DNA from: Hyaloperonospora brassicae
Lineage: Eukaryota; Oomycota; Peronosporomycetes; Peronosporales; Peronosporaceae
Reading direction: 5' to 3'
Assembly (NCBI GenBank): GCA_947650285.1
Contig: CANTFL010001356.1
Location: forward strand, 38,833-102,832
DNA: 64,000 bases
In this document: in pieces, positions 44,156-56,690 of the stretch
Numbering within the stretch: position 1 is the stretch's first letter
How the letters are laid out: the number at the start of each line of letters is the position of its first letter
The notes under the pieces: generated by a model
What the model was told of the DNA's origin: nothing
Database searches by the model: none
What the model saw: only the letters and a program-made list of their open reading frames with translations
Translations under genes and position numbers: made by a program

Positions 44156-46020
44156 TGTGGTGAAGTCGATCTCACAAAATTACTTTAGTGAGTGTCAATC
44201 TTCCACTTGCCCAGACTTGCCGACTCACGGAGGGGGTACTCCGATCCGTGCCTTGCTGTATAACCTTGTGCTCACCTTGTGTACCCGTCGGTTGGGCTGG
44301 CTTGAGCTCTTCGTAACGGCCTTGGGAGATGTCGATCTCGCTGAGAGGTTGGGTTGAGCGTTCGCTTCCGGTGCGGAAATATTCACACCACGAACGGGGG
44401 TTCTGCGATCTTGATCTTAAGTCGCGGCAGTCACTCTTGGGCGATGTCGCGATCTCGATCTTGAATCACACCGATCTCGATTTGTCTTCGGGATCGGGGT
44501 CTTCGCTGTGCGGAAATCTTCACTCAGCAAATAGTTGTCTTGCGTCGATCTTGCGTTGGGATCGGTCCAATCTAGTCTCGGGATCGGCCGATCTTGCCGG
44601 AAGTGCGCAATGTGGGCAGATCGGTCCTGGGTTTCGCCAAAATGAACCGTGCCGATCTGTTTAGTAAATCAAAACGAACTTGCTCGGTCTTGTCTTGAAC
44701 GCCTTGTCCCGATCTTCTGACCACTTGCGCCGTCTCGCGATCTTGTGTCCAATGTCCTTTTCCTTTTCCTGATGTTGATGCTACCCTATCAGTTGAGTTG
44801 AGTGTGAGTACTTGATCGATCCGGGCCAAATATCCCGAGATCGCTCTTCTCGATCTTGGCCAACAATCCAAGATCGGTCTTCTGTGTCCTTGTAACACGC
44901 GCACCTTGACCCGCCGGGGAAGCCAAATCAATCTTGCCCGGAGAAGAGGGGAGGGGAACGTGCGTCGTGAGCAGAAGAAGTAGAGTTCAAGTCTGTTTAT
45001 TAACCAACCAAATTAATAGCCAACCTATCCTTAAGCCTATTCCCAACCGTAGGTCACTCTCCAAGTCGATATCACCTTTAAGCTTGACCGCCCCTTTGAA
45101 CACGTGTCGAAATCTCGTGACCTGTACTCCAAAGATAGCGCCAATACTCCCGATATCGTACCTAGACACCAAAAAAGGGACCAAATTCCAAATACGGTAC
45201 CAAATACCCAATTTTGGTACCGAAAGGTCCAAAATAGTACCCAAATAAGGAATGTGCCTAAATCCATTTTGCGACGTCCATTCGACCGGCTTCCACTGGC
45301 TCTTTCGGTCTGAACTTTTGGGACATCTCTCATAGACCTTCAACAAGCATTTACATCATCATACGATAGCTCCATAATCGATATATCCATAACCAGCAGG
45401 GAACATGACCGATCTGATGTCCAATTCGAGACCGAGTAGGCTCGACACAGTGCGATCCGGCCCTATATGTCGTTTCCGTTCATTGTGTGTACTCCAATAC
45501 CATTCCCAAGGGTCTATCTGCTCAATGGGACCATCCATAGTTCTTACAACGGTCCCCCGGACTCCCACCAACATCCACAATTCCAGATCGGTCCATAATT
45601 AACCTAAGTCAGTACTTCTTTTGGGAGCCCGGTATAGAATGTCACCGATCTAATAGATTTCAACACCTTTGTCACAGAGTCACTTCGCATCGTCTGGTCC
45701 CAGATGCACCTTTCCCAGAGTAATTCTGCTTCAGATCAGCCGTTTAGTACAATCCAGTCCCTTGTCCCAGATCGCACCGTTACAATCATTCCTTGTCCCA
45801 GATCGCAGCATGGGAATCATCCCTTTTCACGCCCCGTCTCAGATCGTTCGATACCCGTTAGTCTGACGACAGTTGGATCGTATCGTCTTTCTCCGTTGGG
45901 ATCGCCTCCCATCTCTCATTGGATCGCCAGGTCCCGTGGTCTAATTCTCCACCAGTAAGTGGCGCCTCAAATATGTGGTCACCGATCCTCGTAGAAAATT
46001 TGATTAGTGACTTTGCCACA
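44156..46020 (-). repeat. LTR B, shared by copies 1 and 2
   Basis: 5' LTR of copy 1 and 3' LTR of copy 2 in one. 1865 bp. Confidence 0.88.
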
Positions 46021-46108
46021 ACCGCCCCCTGCACTGAAGTCCATTGTACAGCAATTGACCTCAGTGCCGTCACTCATCAACTTTGCTCCAACCACTCAAG
46101 TCCATATC

Positions 46109-47419
46109 ATGGTCTCTCCGACGCATCTCCCCACCTCGCCGATCTCGTCGGAAGGCTCCACCGTGTTCCTGTCTCCGGATCGCGACCCGTCACCTGGATC
46201 GCCGGATCGCGGGCGGTATGCTCCCATCGTCCCTGATCGACATGCATCCCCCAGTCGTCTACATTCGGCCGGATCGCCAGTGATCGCCACGAGATCGCCA
46301 GATCGACAGCCGACCAGACCCTCGTCTCCAACCCAAGACTTACCGTCTGGATCGCCGGATCGACGTGAGTCTTTAAGTGATTCCCATTCGGTCGGATCGC
46401 CCTCGATCGTCACGGACTCACCAGATCGTCCGTTTGAACCGTCCTCACTTCCCGTACCTCCGGCGACTCTGGGTGCATTTAGGTCCGACGCCCTGGCCAT
46501 TAGTGAGTCTCGTACAGAGTCTGCTCCAGCTGCGGACGTTACCGGCCGCGTTCCAAGAGTTTCTGCCGACGACGTTCGTCTTACGTTGGCTACGATCTCT
46601 TATTTATGGGATCGCGAGGCCACCTTCCGCAGCCAAGCCGACACCATTCATGAGCTTCAGCATTTATACCGAGATGCGGTCGCCCGGGGGGATCGTTTGG
46701 ACAAAGAAATTGATTCTCTGCATGAACTGGTCGCCCCCTTCGTCTCCTTCGTCCAGCGTCGATACGATTGGATGCAGGGCCGCTACGTCGACGCAGTACA
46801 TTCTTTAAGCGACTGTAAACGAGCTCTGCAGACACATCGCGATCAATCGGAGGAGGTTCGTCGACTTCGCGCTTTGTTACGTGCCAACGAGGAGGATCAA
46901 GGCAGCTTGGAACGACAGGTGAACGCTTTGAGGACTCAAATGCACTCGCTCCAAGCTGAGCTTAATTCTCTCCGACGGCAGCGCGACCAGCTGACCTCCG
47001 ACAGGTCTTTCCTTCACATAGATGTTTTGCACTTGAAGGAGCAATTGGCTCGATCTCAGGCGGAGATCGCAGAGGGACTGGCTTCGATCAGCGATCTCAT
47101 ACAACAAGTGGATGGCTTGACTCCTCTGGAGGGTCAGTTGGCACTTTCGCGGCTGGAAAACGCCAACCTCCGTCGTCAGCTTGCGGAACACCTCACGGTA
47201 CACGACCAGCTACAGGTGGCGGAACACGATCGGGATCGGGCCATAGCCGAGCACCGAGCGCTGCTCGACACACTGAACAGTGCCATACTCGGGTCCCAAT
47301 CCTCTACATTGACCGTTCGACCGACGCCTACGAGTGCTACTCAGGCCAGATCGCCACTATCGGAGACGCCCACGGTGACGTGGATGGCTGAACGATCTTG
47401 GCCGCTAACAGACCTTTGA
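46109..47419 (+). CDS. Antisense ORF, copy 2
   Basis: Same 436-residue protein as at 38642-39952; the ORFs translate identically as far as I can read. The SPDR-rich head, the coiled-coil body and the overlap with the protease ORF tail are all kept. Copy 1 and copy 2 each carry damage in gag but not here. Confidence 0.7.
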   Translation: MVSPTHLPTSPISSEGSTVFLSPDRDPSPGSPDRGRYAPIVPDRHASPSRLHSAGSPVIATRSPDRQPTRPSSPTQDLPSGSPDRRESLSDSHSVGSPSIVTDSPDRPFEPSSLPVPPATLGAFRSDALAISESRTESAPAADVTGRVPRVSADDVRLTLATISYLWDREATFRSQADTIHELQHLYRDAVARGDRLDKEIDSLHELVAPFVSFVQRRYDWMQGRYVDAVHSLSDCKRALQTHRDQSEEVRRLRALLRANEEDQGSLERQVNALRTQMHSLQAELNSLRRQRDQLTSDRSFLHIDVLHLKEQLARSQAEIAEGLASISDLIQQVDGLTPLEGQLALSRLENANLRRQLAEHLTVHDQLQVAEHDRDRAIAEHRALLDTLNSAILGSQSSTLTVRPTPTSATQARSPLSETPTVTWMAERSWPLTDL

Positions 47420-49031
47420 TGAGGTCCGATAACTTCTCCTGATACTTTGGTGCGACCGGACGTACTCTTTGCGCTATCGGTGCTGCCCCACCGACATCAA
47501 TATCACAGATCGCGCCTCGTGCTGCTGGTGGTAGAGCATTACCTCTACCCATGAGGATGTGACGACTCTTCCAGATCAGCGATCTGAGCCGCTGTTGATC
47601 AGTGGTGAGAGGCATATCGGGATCGCCGATCTGAATGTCCTCAATCGTAACTTCTTCTGTAGTCGCCGACATTTCTGGTAGTACCGCCATGTGTTGCTCG
47701 ATATCTTCAGCAAACAAATCTCCGCTCTCGTGGTAGTAAACTGGTGTTCCCGCGATCTCGACATCTTCAGTCTTTAACATTGCTTCTTCCTTAGGCTCTT
47801 TCATCTCTCCCGGCTGCTCCGACCTCAGCAGTTTACCGGTCGGATCGGCTTTCGATAGAGACGACATGTCACGTAGCCATTCTTGATCGATATCGCGATC
47901 TCCCTTCGTTGCATGTTGGGTTCCGATCTCATGGTCGTTTTCCATCCACAATAGCTCAGCTCTGTTGACTGTTTCTTCTTTGGCAACCACAGCATCTGCC
48001 TTTTGCGATTCGCCATTGTTAGTTTGGTGCGTTACCGTGGAGATCGCTGGAGATAGGTTCTTCAACGTATCAGACGGTCGTTTAACGATACGTTTGGGGG
48101 TGGCATACGTAGGGCGATCTACCAGTGGGCCGGTATGTTCTTTTGGGAGTTCCTTCACTCGATCCGTCGTAGCCTCATACGCCAGAGTTTGCCACTCCTT
48201 GTACTTCCCCGATCCGACCGTCACGAAACCTTGAGTTCGTGGTACCATATCGCCTTCGGTCCACAAGCCCAATATAGTGTGGGTGGGCAATATGATCTCA
48301 CGATCGCCAGTGTTGGTCATCTGCAGGTACTTCCTACTACCAAACCCCGAGATCACTGTAGGTACCCAGTCTGGTCCTCTGGCGACCCACAACTTCATCT
48401 TAGCCCCTCCGATCCCGATCTTCACTTCCCTTGACTCTCCGACCGGGATCACCACATGTTGGTCCTTCGCCGTTATATGTTGTATCTTCGATCCGTACGC
48501 GGGGCGACGTCCTGCGAGGTGAATGCGGATTTCTTCTGGTAGACATAGCGCACCATCCGCTAGGTCGAGCCGCACTCCGGCAGGAACCATAAAGTCCATG
48601 CCCAGAATCGCTTCTTGCCCTGCCAGATCGCCTACCCACACATTGAAATAGTACACTAACGACCCCGCGAGGGTTACTTTGATCTTGGTGCGTCCTATTG
48701 TCATGTACGGAGCTTCTCCGATCCCGATACATTCTTGTCGTTGACTCTCGTCAATATTGCAACCGACCTCACGAGCAAAGGTGGTGTCAATGATCGACAC
48801 TTCAGCACCAGAATCAAATAGCAGAGTGGCTTTTACATTGTTGATCTTGCCAACAGCTTTCGCTTGTTTGAACCATTTCCCGGGCGAAAAATGCTTCCAG
48901 TATCCGCGAGATTCACCGTAAGCGAGCTCGATCTCCATAGTTGGTTCAGATCGCGAGTATTCATCGATCCGTTTCAGATGGGCCACAGAAGCGACACGTT
49001 TTAACTTCGAACGAGATATATTTGTTTCCAT
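47337..49031 (-). CDS. pro: Aspartic protease with truncated RT start, copy 2
   Basis: 564 residues from ATG 49031, one more than copy 1 (an extra Lys in the block after the protease domain). DSGAE active site at residues 73-77. It ends with the same reverse-transcriptase N-terminus and stop. A handful of substitutions separate the two copies. Confidence 0.85.
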   Translation of the reverse strand: METNISRSKLKRVASVAHLKRIDEYSRSEPTMEIELAYGESRGYWKHFSPGKWFKQAKAVGKINNVKATLLFDSGAEVSIIDTTFAREVGCNIDESQRQECIGIGEAPYMTIGRTKIKVTLAGSLVYYFNVWVGDLAGQEAILGMDFMVPAGVRLDLADGALCLPEEIRIHLAGRRPAYGSKIQHITAKDQHVVIPVGESREVKIGIGGAKMKLWVARGPDWVPTVISGFGSRKYLQMTNTGDREIILPTHTILGLWTEGDMVPRTQGFVTVGSGKYKEWQTLAYEATTDRVKELPKEHTGPLVDRPTYATPKRIVKRPSDTLKNLSPAISTVTHQTNNGESQKADAVVAKEETVNRAELLWMENDHEIGTQHATKGDRDIDQEWLRDMSSLSKADPTGKLLRSEQPGEMKEPKEEAMLKTEDVEIAGTPVYYHESGDLFAEDIEQHMAVLPEMSATTEEVTIEDIQIGDPDMPLTTDQQRLRSLIWKSRHILMGRGNALPPAARGAICDIDVGGAAPIAQRVRPVAPKYQEKLSDLIKGLLAAKIVQPSTSPWASPIVAIWPE

Positions 49032-49137
49032 ATCTGTATCCTGCTTACTCTCGCGATCCGTCTTCTTTTTTCCACGTATGCAATAATGCAGAGCCCAGAA
49101 CGCTCGGCTCGTACCAGATTCAAACCTGGCGAGCGTC

Positions 49138-51619
49138 CTAGTTTAACATCTTCTCGGCCTTTTCTGGCAGCATCCCCGCATGCTTGTTCGGGACATACCA
49201 CTGGCGGATCATGTTGTAGAACTCCTCCATGGGACACTTCCCCGGGTCGTGCATCTCACCGCAGGCACGGCACACGAAGAAACAGTTGTCAGAGGGGTGT
49301 CCTTTACGCCCACACTTCTGGCAAGTGAGCCGTTTCCAACAACGGAGATCTCCATGCTTGGTCGATCCGCAATGAGTACACGGCTTCGATGGCAAATTGC
49401 GATCTTGATAGTCTCGACGATTGTTCGGGTCGACCGATCTCGCGTTTGCTGTAACGTCGTTAGGAGATGAACGCCGATCCGTAGTGGCAGCCACATGGAC
49501 TGATCTCAATCGATCTTCCAAATCCGATCCGTAAGTGTCCGATCCTGACTCGCTGCTGACATCCTCGGTACGGATCATCCTCACCGCTCGTGCAGGCTTA
49601 GACAGCGCTGGACCCTGAGTTCCCTTCTGTCTGAACTTGGACGATCCCATCATCACTTTCCCTTGACGCGATCTCCCTTGTTGATATCCATGCAGTGTCT
49701 TTTGCATGGCCTCCGCGTCTTCTACATTCAGCAGTAGCAATTGATTGGACAGATCGGGGTCGTCCAAAGTGTCAATGAAATGGTTGACATGTTCCTTGCG
49801 CGCAGCTGGCAATCCAGTCATCACCGGTATCTTCGCTTCCATTCCCATCACATTAAGCCGATACAGGTACTGCAAAGGATCTTCCTCCGATCGCTTCTTT
49901 GCGTGGTAATACTGTCGGCTCGCGGACATCCCGTGTCCCGCATATTCCACAAGAAAGCTGTTCATCAACTCCTTCCAATTGAATCTCGTCGATCTACTCA
50001 TCTGTCGGTACCAATAACGGGCGGGGCCCACCATGAGATCACCGAAAACCAGACATCTCTCTTCGTCCGGTGCTTGATCCCGGAGGAACGCTGACTTTAA
50101 TTTGCCGATCCAGGTTCGTGCTTTGTCTACTTCCCGATCCTTCCCTGAGAATTCTTTCAGTTCAGAAATCGATGAGATTCTGATCCTCTGCGTGATGTTT
50201 CCCCCTCCGGCAGTCACACCGGTCGAGGCTACGTGAGGGCGCCGTGGTTCGGGCATCCATAAATCGTCCGGGTCGTATTCCGCCTCTTGATGGATCTGCT
50301 GGTAAGTGTCCGACTTTACCGATTCCATCTCCACATCCGGCATGTCATGGCTTTCGTGCGAGGGATGGAAAAAGGCACGGCGATCTGGGTAGTGGGTCGG
50401 CTGTCGATTCATTCGCTGAGCTGTACGTTGATCCGCCTCGTACTTCCTCATGGCTGCATTGAAGTGCCGGCTTAGATCGCCCTCTTCTTGATCATTCAGC
50501 CTAGTACGGGTACCGGCCGATCTCTGTGGCATGTCGCTCTTGGCTTGTCCTTTAAAGGCCTCGAGCTTGGCTTGGCCGATCTTGTCCTTCAAAAACATAC
50601 CGCCAGACGGTCCTAACGACATTCGACGAATGCTGATGGATCCATCTGACTCGCTCTCGGAGTCGTCCGAGGCGTAGCGGGGCGATCCCACGGCGTGTTC
50701 CTGAAGCGAATCAAAAGGTGTCTCGATCTTGTCTTCAGGAGCGTTGGCTTTGCCCACCAGCATTATCATGATCTCCACAAACTCGTTCGCCGCGTTCTTC
50801 AACTGTTCCAAGCTGCAACTCAGCAGTTCATCTCCATCAAAAGCGTTAGGGCAGACACCCATGTCATCCAACATCTGCAAAATCAAATTGATCTCGTCAA
50901 CTTTGTTGGTCCCCGGAGGTGGGACCGAGATCGGCTTGTCCAGAGGACCGATCAACTTGGGCCTTAATATCTTGAACACTGGATCCGTCTTGAGTAGCGT
51001 TTTCAAATGGCCATAATAATACTGCCACTTTGCACGGTCCCGCGCTTCGCTGTTCGTCTCCTTCTCCCTGGACGCGATCTTCCCTGGGTTGTATTCCGTC
51101 TTTGGCCTCGCGATCTTACCTGGTGCTTCATCGCATTCCTCTTTGACTCCGGTCTTCGGTTGCACGGTGTGGCCGATCTGTCGCTCTTTGACGTCTGATC
51201 CCACCGATCTCATCTTGGATCGTTCCAATGCGGTCGATCTCGCGGTCGAGTGTCTCGGCTTGAGGTCGGGCGATCTCTCGACGAAGGAATAGGGTTTGGC
51301 TTTCGCCGATGTGGTTTTCACCATTGGATTTTCATCCAGCAGATCGCTCTTTGCAGAGCGATCTGCGGTGGCCCCCGAAAGGGCCCTAGGAGGTATTTGA
51401 GGTTTATCTTCCAGATCGATCTCTCGATCTTCCTCTTTCATTTTCATTTCATCAGGGCCCCTCCCAAAACTCTGATGATCTGAGGATCTTGTGTTTCTGC
51501 GTGTCTGCGTCGATCCCTCTGTCGCTGACACTTCAATCCCAGGATCTTGCTTGATCTTGACATCTTCGCCAGTGGACTCACGGTGAAATCCAGAGGCCTA
51601 GAAGATCGGGACCCACCAT
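49138..51619 (-). pseudogene. gag: Gag of copy 2, damaged start
   Basis: The frame is open for 797 codons (51531-49138) through capsid and the three Cys/His clusters, without the TGA seen in copy 1. The first 30 codons are spoiled: the sequence after ATG 51619 has lost bases relative to copy 1 (it reads ATGGTGGGTCCCG), which shifts the frame. Translation would have to begin at an internal codon. Confidence 0.8.
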
Positions 51620-53369
51620 TGTGGTGAAGTCGATCTCACAAAATTACTTTAGTGAGTGTCAATCTTCCACTTGCCCAGACTTGCCGACTCACGGAGGGGG
51701 TACTCCGATCCGTGCCTTGCTGTATAACCTTGTGCTCACCTTGTGTACCCGTCGGTTGGGCTGGCTTGAGCTCTTCGTAATGGCCTTGGGAGATGTCGAT
51801 CTCGCTGAGAGGTTGGGTTGAGAGTTCGCTTCCCGTGCGGAAATCTTCACACCACGAACAGGGGTTCTGCGATCTTGATCTTGAGTCGCGGCAGATCTCT
51901 ATTGGGAGATGTCGCGATCTCGATCTTGAATCACACCGATCTCGATTTGTCTTCGGGATCGGGGTCTTCGCTGTGCGGGAATCTTCACTCAGCAAATGAT
52001 AGTCTTGCGTCGATCTTGCGTTGGGATCGGTCCGATCTGGTCTCGGGATCGGCCGATCTTGCCGGAAGTGCACAATGTGGGCGGATCGGTTGCTTGTTTT
52101 GCCAAAATGAAACGTGCCGATCTGCCCTGTAGATCGCTTCAGTCTTGCTCGGTCTTGTCTTGAACGCCTTGTCCAGATCTTCTGACCACTTGAGCCGCCT
52201 CGCGATCTTGTAACCAAAATCCTTTTCCTTTACCGTTGTATGCTGCTACCCTAGCAGTTTGAGTTAAGTTGAGTTACCTTAACCCCACCTTGGCCAAACT
52301 ATCCAAGGTGAGTACACGAAACCACGGCGCGGCGAAGTCTCTTGATCGCCGGGAGGCCAAATATCCTGCCCGGAAGAGAAGTCTGCGACGTGCTTTTTAT
52401 GTAAAAACGGTAACTGTTTTATTGACCAACCAAATTAATAGCCAACCTATCCTTAAGCCTATTCCAAACTGTAGGTCACTCTCCAAGTCGATCACCTTTA
52501 AGCTTGACTGCCCCCTTGACCACGTGTCGAAATCTCGTGACCTGTACTCCAAAGATAGCGCCAATACTCCCGATATCGTACCTAGACACCAAACGAGACC
52601 AAATTCCAAATACGGTACCAAATACCCAATTTTGATGCCGAAAAGTCCAGAATAGTATCCAAAATGCGGAATGTGTCTAAATCCATTTTGCGACGTCAAT
52701 TCAACCGGCTTCCACTGACTATTTCGATCTGAACTCTTGCGACATCACTCATGGACCTTCAACAAGCATGTTTATCACGATCCAATAGCTCCATCACCGA
52801 TATATCCATAATCAGCAGGGAATATGACCGATCTGATGTCCAATTAGAGATTGTTGATGATCGGTACAGTACAATTCAGCAGTAAATAGCTTTCTGTTTA
52901 CCGTACGTGCTCCAATCTCATCCTCCTGGGTTTATCGGATCAACGAGACCATCCACAGGTCTTGAAACAGTTCCCTGGACTCCCACGAGTATCCAGACTT
53001 CCAGATCGGGCTATAATTAACCTAAATCAGTACTCCCTTTGAGAGACTGGTAAAGAGTGTCACCGATCTGCTGGATGTTACACCTTCGTCACAGAGTCAT
53101 ATCGCGTCACCTGGTCCCAGATCTTTGTCCCAGATCGCTCCATGGAAATCGTTCTATTTGTCGTCTTGTCCCAGATCGCTCTGTCTCAGGTCGATCCATA
53201 TCCATAAACCTGAAGACAGTTGGATCGGATCGCCGATCTCCGTTGAGATCGCTTTCTATCTCCTTATTGAATCGCTAGGTCCAATGTTATCATATTTTAC
53301 CAGTAAGTGACGCCTTAACTGGGTAGTCACCGATCCACGTCCCAAAATTTGATTAGTGACTTTACCACA
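51620..53369 (-). repeat. LTR C, chimeric
   Basis: 1750 bp from TGTGGTGAAGTC to GACTTTACCACA. The first roughly 160 bp follow LTR B, the rest follows the subtype of LTRs R2 and F. It also abuts the next internal region (53370 onward), for which it would be the 3' LTR. Confidence 0.82.
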
Positions 53370-53458
53370 ACCGCCCCCTGTACTGAAGTCCGTTTGGGCA
53401 GCAATCGGCTTCAGTTCAGTCACTCATCAACTTCGATCCAGAAACTCAGGTCCGTCTC

Positions 53459-53794
53459 ATGACCTCTCCGACACGCCTCTCCACCTTGCCGATCGCTTCA
53501 GAAGGTTCCACCGTGCTTCTTTCTCCGGATCGCGACCCGTTGCCCAGATCGCCAGATCACGAAGATCTCACTCCAACAGTTCCGGATCAGTCTGGGTCTC
53601 CAAGTCGTCTTGGTCCGGCCAGATCGCCATCGATCGTCACGGGATTGACAGATCGACGACCAACCGGACCTTTATCTCCATCCCGAGACATATCGTTTAG
53701 ATCGCCAGATCCCGGGAGGTATAATCTAATAGTCCCAGATCGACCCGTATCTCCACTTTTCCATACAGACGACCGGATCGACAGCCTGAGTTGA
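53459..53794 (+). pseudogene. Antisense ORF remnant
   Basis: 111 codons from an ATG aligned with that of the intact antisense ORFs (SEGSTVLLSPDRDP near the start). It keeps the SPDR-rich head but ends before the coiled coil, and the following 450 bp (53795-54261) hold only noncoding traces. Confidence 0.65.
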
Positions 53795-54261
53795 GCCCAT
53801 CCCATTCTTCACCATATCGATAGTTACTTGGGATCCACTAATATCTCCAGTCAATCGAACTGGATCGCCAGATCATCAGTCTCGGCTTAGATATCTATTC
53901 GTTTGAACAAGATCGGTAGATTATTCTGCTTCACTTGGATCGCCGGTCTTAGTAGAAATCGAAATGATAATACATTAGATTTCATTATCATCGCTCGTCA
54001 CATCTTTTATCGTTGTATCACCATGCCAAATCAATCTCGCTCTCCATCAATTAGTTGGTAATTCAGTTCCATAATCATATACGAGCAGCCCATTCCTCTG
54101 GCATGTACTACCTCCAAGTACACCTTTTAAACCCATTCCACCAGCATGTGCTATCTCCTAGCACACCCGTCAACCGATATCCTCCGCCACATACAGCCTC
54201 CCGTCATGTGCTTTCACCGCTTTACAGCCATATGCAACCTCCTTGCATACTTCAACCACAC

Positions 54262-54852
54262 CTAATCTCCAGATCGGTGTTCGACCCTTGATGCAGCTTC
54301 TTCTAAGTGCCTCACCTTGAATCGATTCCGGCTTGCTCGACCACGGTCATATTCTTGCGACATATCCACGCAATTTACATCTGCCTCGTCTATCCATGTC
54401 GGATTGCTGGATCCTTTCCAACACTTCCTGACCGGACAGTGTACTCGTCCAACCCGTGGTTTTCGGCCAGATCGCACGTCTTCTGTTCTTTTCACTTCGA
54501 GCTTATCATCCTCTCGACCTCCTTCCAAGCTATCGTCCGGCCACAATACTTCATCAAAGCCCACTCGATCAATCTCGTATACCGTCAAACAGATTATTGG
54601 TCGATCCTGAAACATCTTGACCTGCTTCAACTTCGAAAGATGAATCATTGAGAGCAACCTGTATAGTTCACCATCAATATCCAGTCGTACGATATGATCT
54701 CCACATTTGACGGCCTCACGAAACGGTCCGTGGCACATATGGGCTAAACTTGGTGCATATTCCTCCTTGAACCGATCGAGATAAAGCCCCACATCCTCTC
54801 CACGACTTATCTGCAGTGGATTACAATCCGCATTATAGCGGTCGATCCCCAC
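54262..54852 (-). pseudogene. pol: pol C-terminus (integrase tail with chromo-like end)
   Basis: About 196 codons opening without a clear start. It shows an integrase GPY-like module (HMCHGPFREAVKCGDHIVRL, about 54750), then DVRSGRKPR and a chromo-like segment (about 54470-54370, NPTWIDEADVNC), the standard end of oomycete Ty3 polyproteins. No catalytic core precedes it. It suggests the parental autonomous element had a full pol. Confidence 0.75.
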
Positions 54853-55370
54853 CGTATCAGTCTATGGGGTCATCACGGTGAACTGTCCATGCTCTTCACT
54901 GTATCCCATATCGGTCTGTTTTTTATGATGGTAACTGAACTATTTTCTGTCAGGATCAACATCACTAAAAATTCCCCATTCGATCATCGTTGCCCCCTCC
55001 TCGATGTTCAAGTTAGCAAATCGACAGGGTCCCACAGCGTCACAGCTCATAGCCTTGGTGGCATTTATCACAGCAGGAGACAGCATATCACCAATCACTC
55101 AAGGTAAGTCATTGTAAGTCCCTGTTATAGCTGCGTCTCCAAGCTGTCGATTGTCTCGTCCTTGTAACACACGATCTCGAGCTGATATCCCGCCTGACTG
55201 ACGTCTGGACTCTCCATGCACCGTATCAATATCGTCATGGTCTCCGTCTTTGGTCGTGATATCTTCACATACCGATTATTTCCATCCGATCGACGCTTGA
55301 TCGATCTCCACCTTATACTGCGCCGGCGACCTCGCATCCTCGTTCCCCTTCGACGATCTCACGGTCGCAA
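54853..55370. other. Decayed internal sequence
   Basis: Only short frames. A minus-strand frame at 55125-55337 continues the protease-linker sequence in part. Confidence 0.35.
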
Positions 55371-56690
55371 TTATTTCGAGTCCTTTGACCAGTCGGGTGT
55401 GCTCTTCTTGCGACTCCCCCTCTTGAACCCGATCCCGTCTGCCTGACGGCTGGACCGTTCTTGTAACAGATCAGCTACCTCAGACTCGGTGTCTACAGTC
55501 TTAATCTCCCTTGTGGCGTCGATCTCTTGCTTCGGTCGGTCTTGTATCCACTCGACGCTTTTAATCTTCTCTTTACTATCCATCGCTGAAGGTGTCTTCA
55601 TACACAGTCGATATACACTTGTAGGGTGATCGCCGCATAGAAATCCGCGCCCCCAGTCTAGATCAGCTTCGAAATCTTGATCCATACAATACGTTTGATG
55701 ACTTTCTCAATCTTGATCGACAGAAAGCTCAAACGATCCATCGGGTAAATGCGTATTTTCTTCACGATCTTGACATATCCAGTACTGCGGGTCACCTTCT
55801 GGATTTTGAACCGTAGAAAACCCTTGACCTCTTTCTCGATCTTGATCGATAGAAAGAGTAAACGATCCATAGTGAGAAGGCGGATTCACTTCGCAGTCTC
55901 GATCTGTCGAATACTGTGTATCATCATCGCGATCTTGACATGTCCAATACTGTGGGTCATCTTCGTAGTATCGATTCATTGCATAAGAGCGATCACTTTC
56001 TCGATCTTGATCAATATGACGTTGAACCGATCTATCGTGTGAAGGATGAATCACTCTTCGATCTCGTTCCGTCAAATACTGTGGATCACCTTCGCGATCT
56101 CTATCAGCAGAACTCTGAAACGATTCATCATGTGAGAGCATATCGACGACGGCATTCTCTTCTCCTGACGCAGATTTGATACTTTCTCCTCCCGTTTCAG
56201 ATTTAGAAATCCGATGAGGAACTACTGCCGCTTCTTTCGCCGGTTCCACCGGATCATCTTTTGGTCGTGCCATTAACTTTATCGTTCTGCCATAGTTCGA
56301 ATGATTTGCCGGCGATTCGATCCATTCATTATCGGGCCACTTCCATTGTTCATCTGTAGTATTTTCATACGCTAAGGTTTGACACTCCTTATATGGGCCA
56401 GATCCATACAATACGTATTCTTGAGATCGTGGTGTTGTCTCGCCTTTCATCCCCATACCGAGTGTGGTATGTGGTGGTAACACGATCTTCTGATCACCAA
56501 TATTCGTCACCTGCAGATGTAATAGCTTGCCAGGGCCGTATCTTACTGTTGGCACCCAATCATGTCCTCGTGCGATCCACAACCTTGAGAACGCTTGACT
56601 AATACCGATCTTCACCTCCGTAGATTCTCCAACAGGGATCTCGATGGGTTGGTCAGTAGCTTTTATCTTTTTCACCTTTGATTTATGGGT
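55371..56690 (-). pseudogene. Protease-linker region, internal deletion
   Basis: Minus-strand frames (56816-55707 and 55685-55371) match the part of the protease ORF after the active site (IEIPVGESTEVKIGIS, then HDWVPTVRYGPGK) and an expanded linker with repeated Asp-Arg-Asp units. The protease active site and the Gag C-terminus are deleted: gag sequence joins directly to this block near 56690-56700. The same junction occurs in the inverted copy at 60806. Confidence 0.7.

Larger units (their letters stand above)
36689..46020 (-). mobile_element. GATC-rich LTR element, copy 1, non-autonomous
   Basis: LTR A (36689-38553) and LTR B (44156-46020), both 1865 bp and almost identical, flank a 5602-bp internal region transcribed on the minus strand. 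It encodes Gag and an aspartic protease, then stops at the N-terminal edge of reverse transcriptase. RNase H and integrase are absent; their place is taken by an antisense ORF. The primer-binding site is TGGTGCGCGTGCCC beginning one base after LTR B, and a G-rich tract (GGGGGCGGT) abuts LTR A. Replication would need enzymes from a partner element. LTR B is shared with copy 2. Confidence 0.88.
44156..53369 (-). mobile_element. GATC-rich LTR element, copy 2, non-autonomous
   Basis: Internal region 46021-51619 is almost identical to that of copy 1. Its 5' LTR (LTR C) is of a different, shorter subtype except for its first roughly 160 bp, which match LTR B. The arrangement LTR-internal-LTR-internal-LTR suggests unequal recombination or template switching between two related elements. 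Confidence 0.82.
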
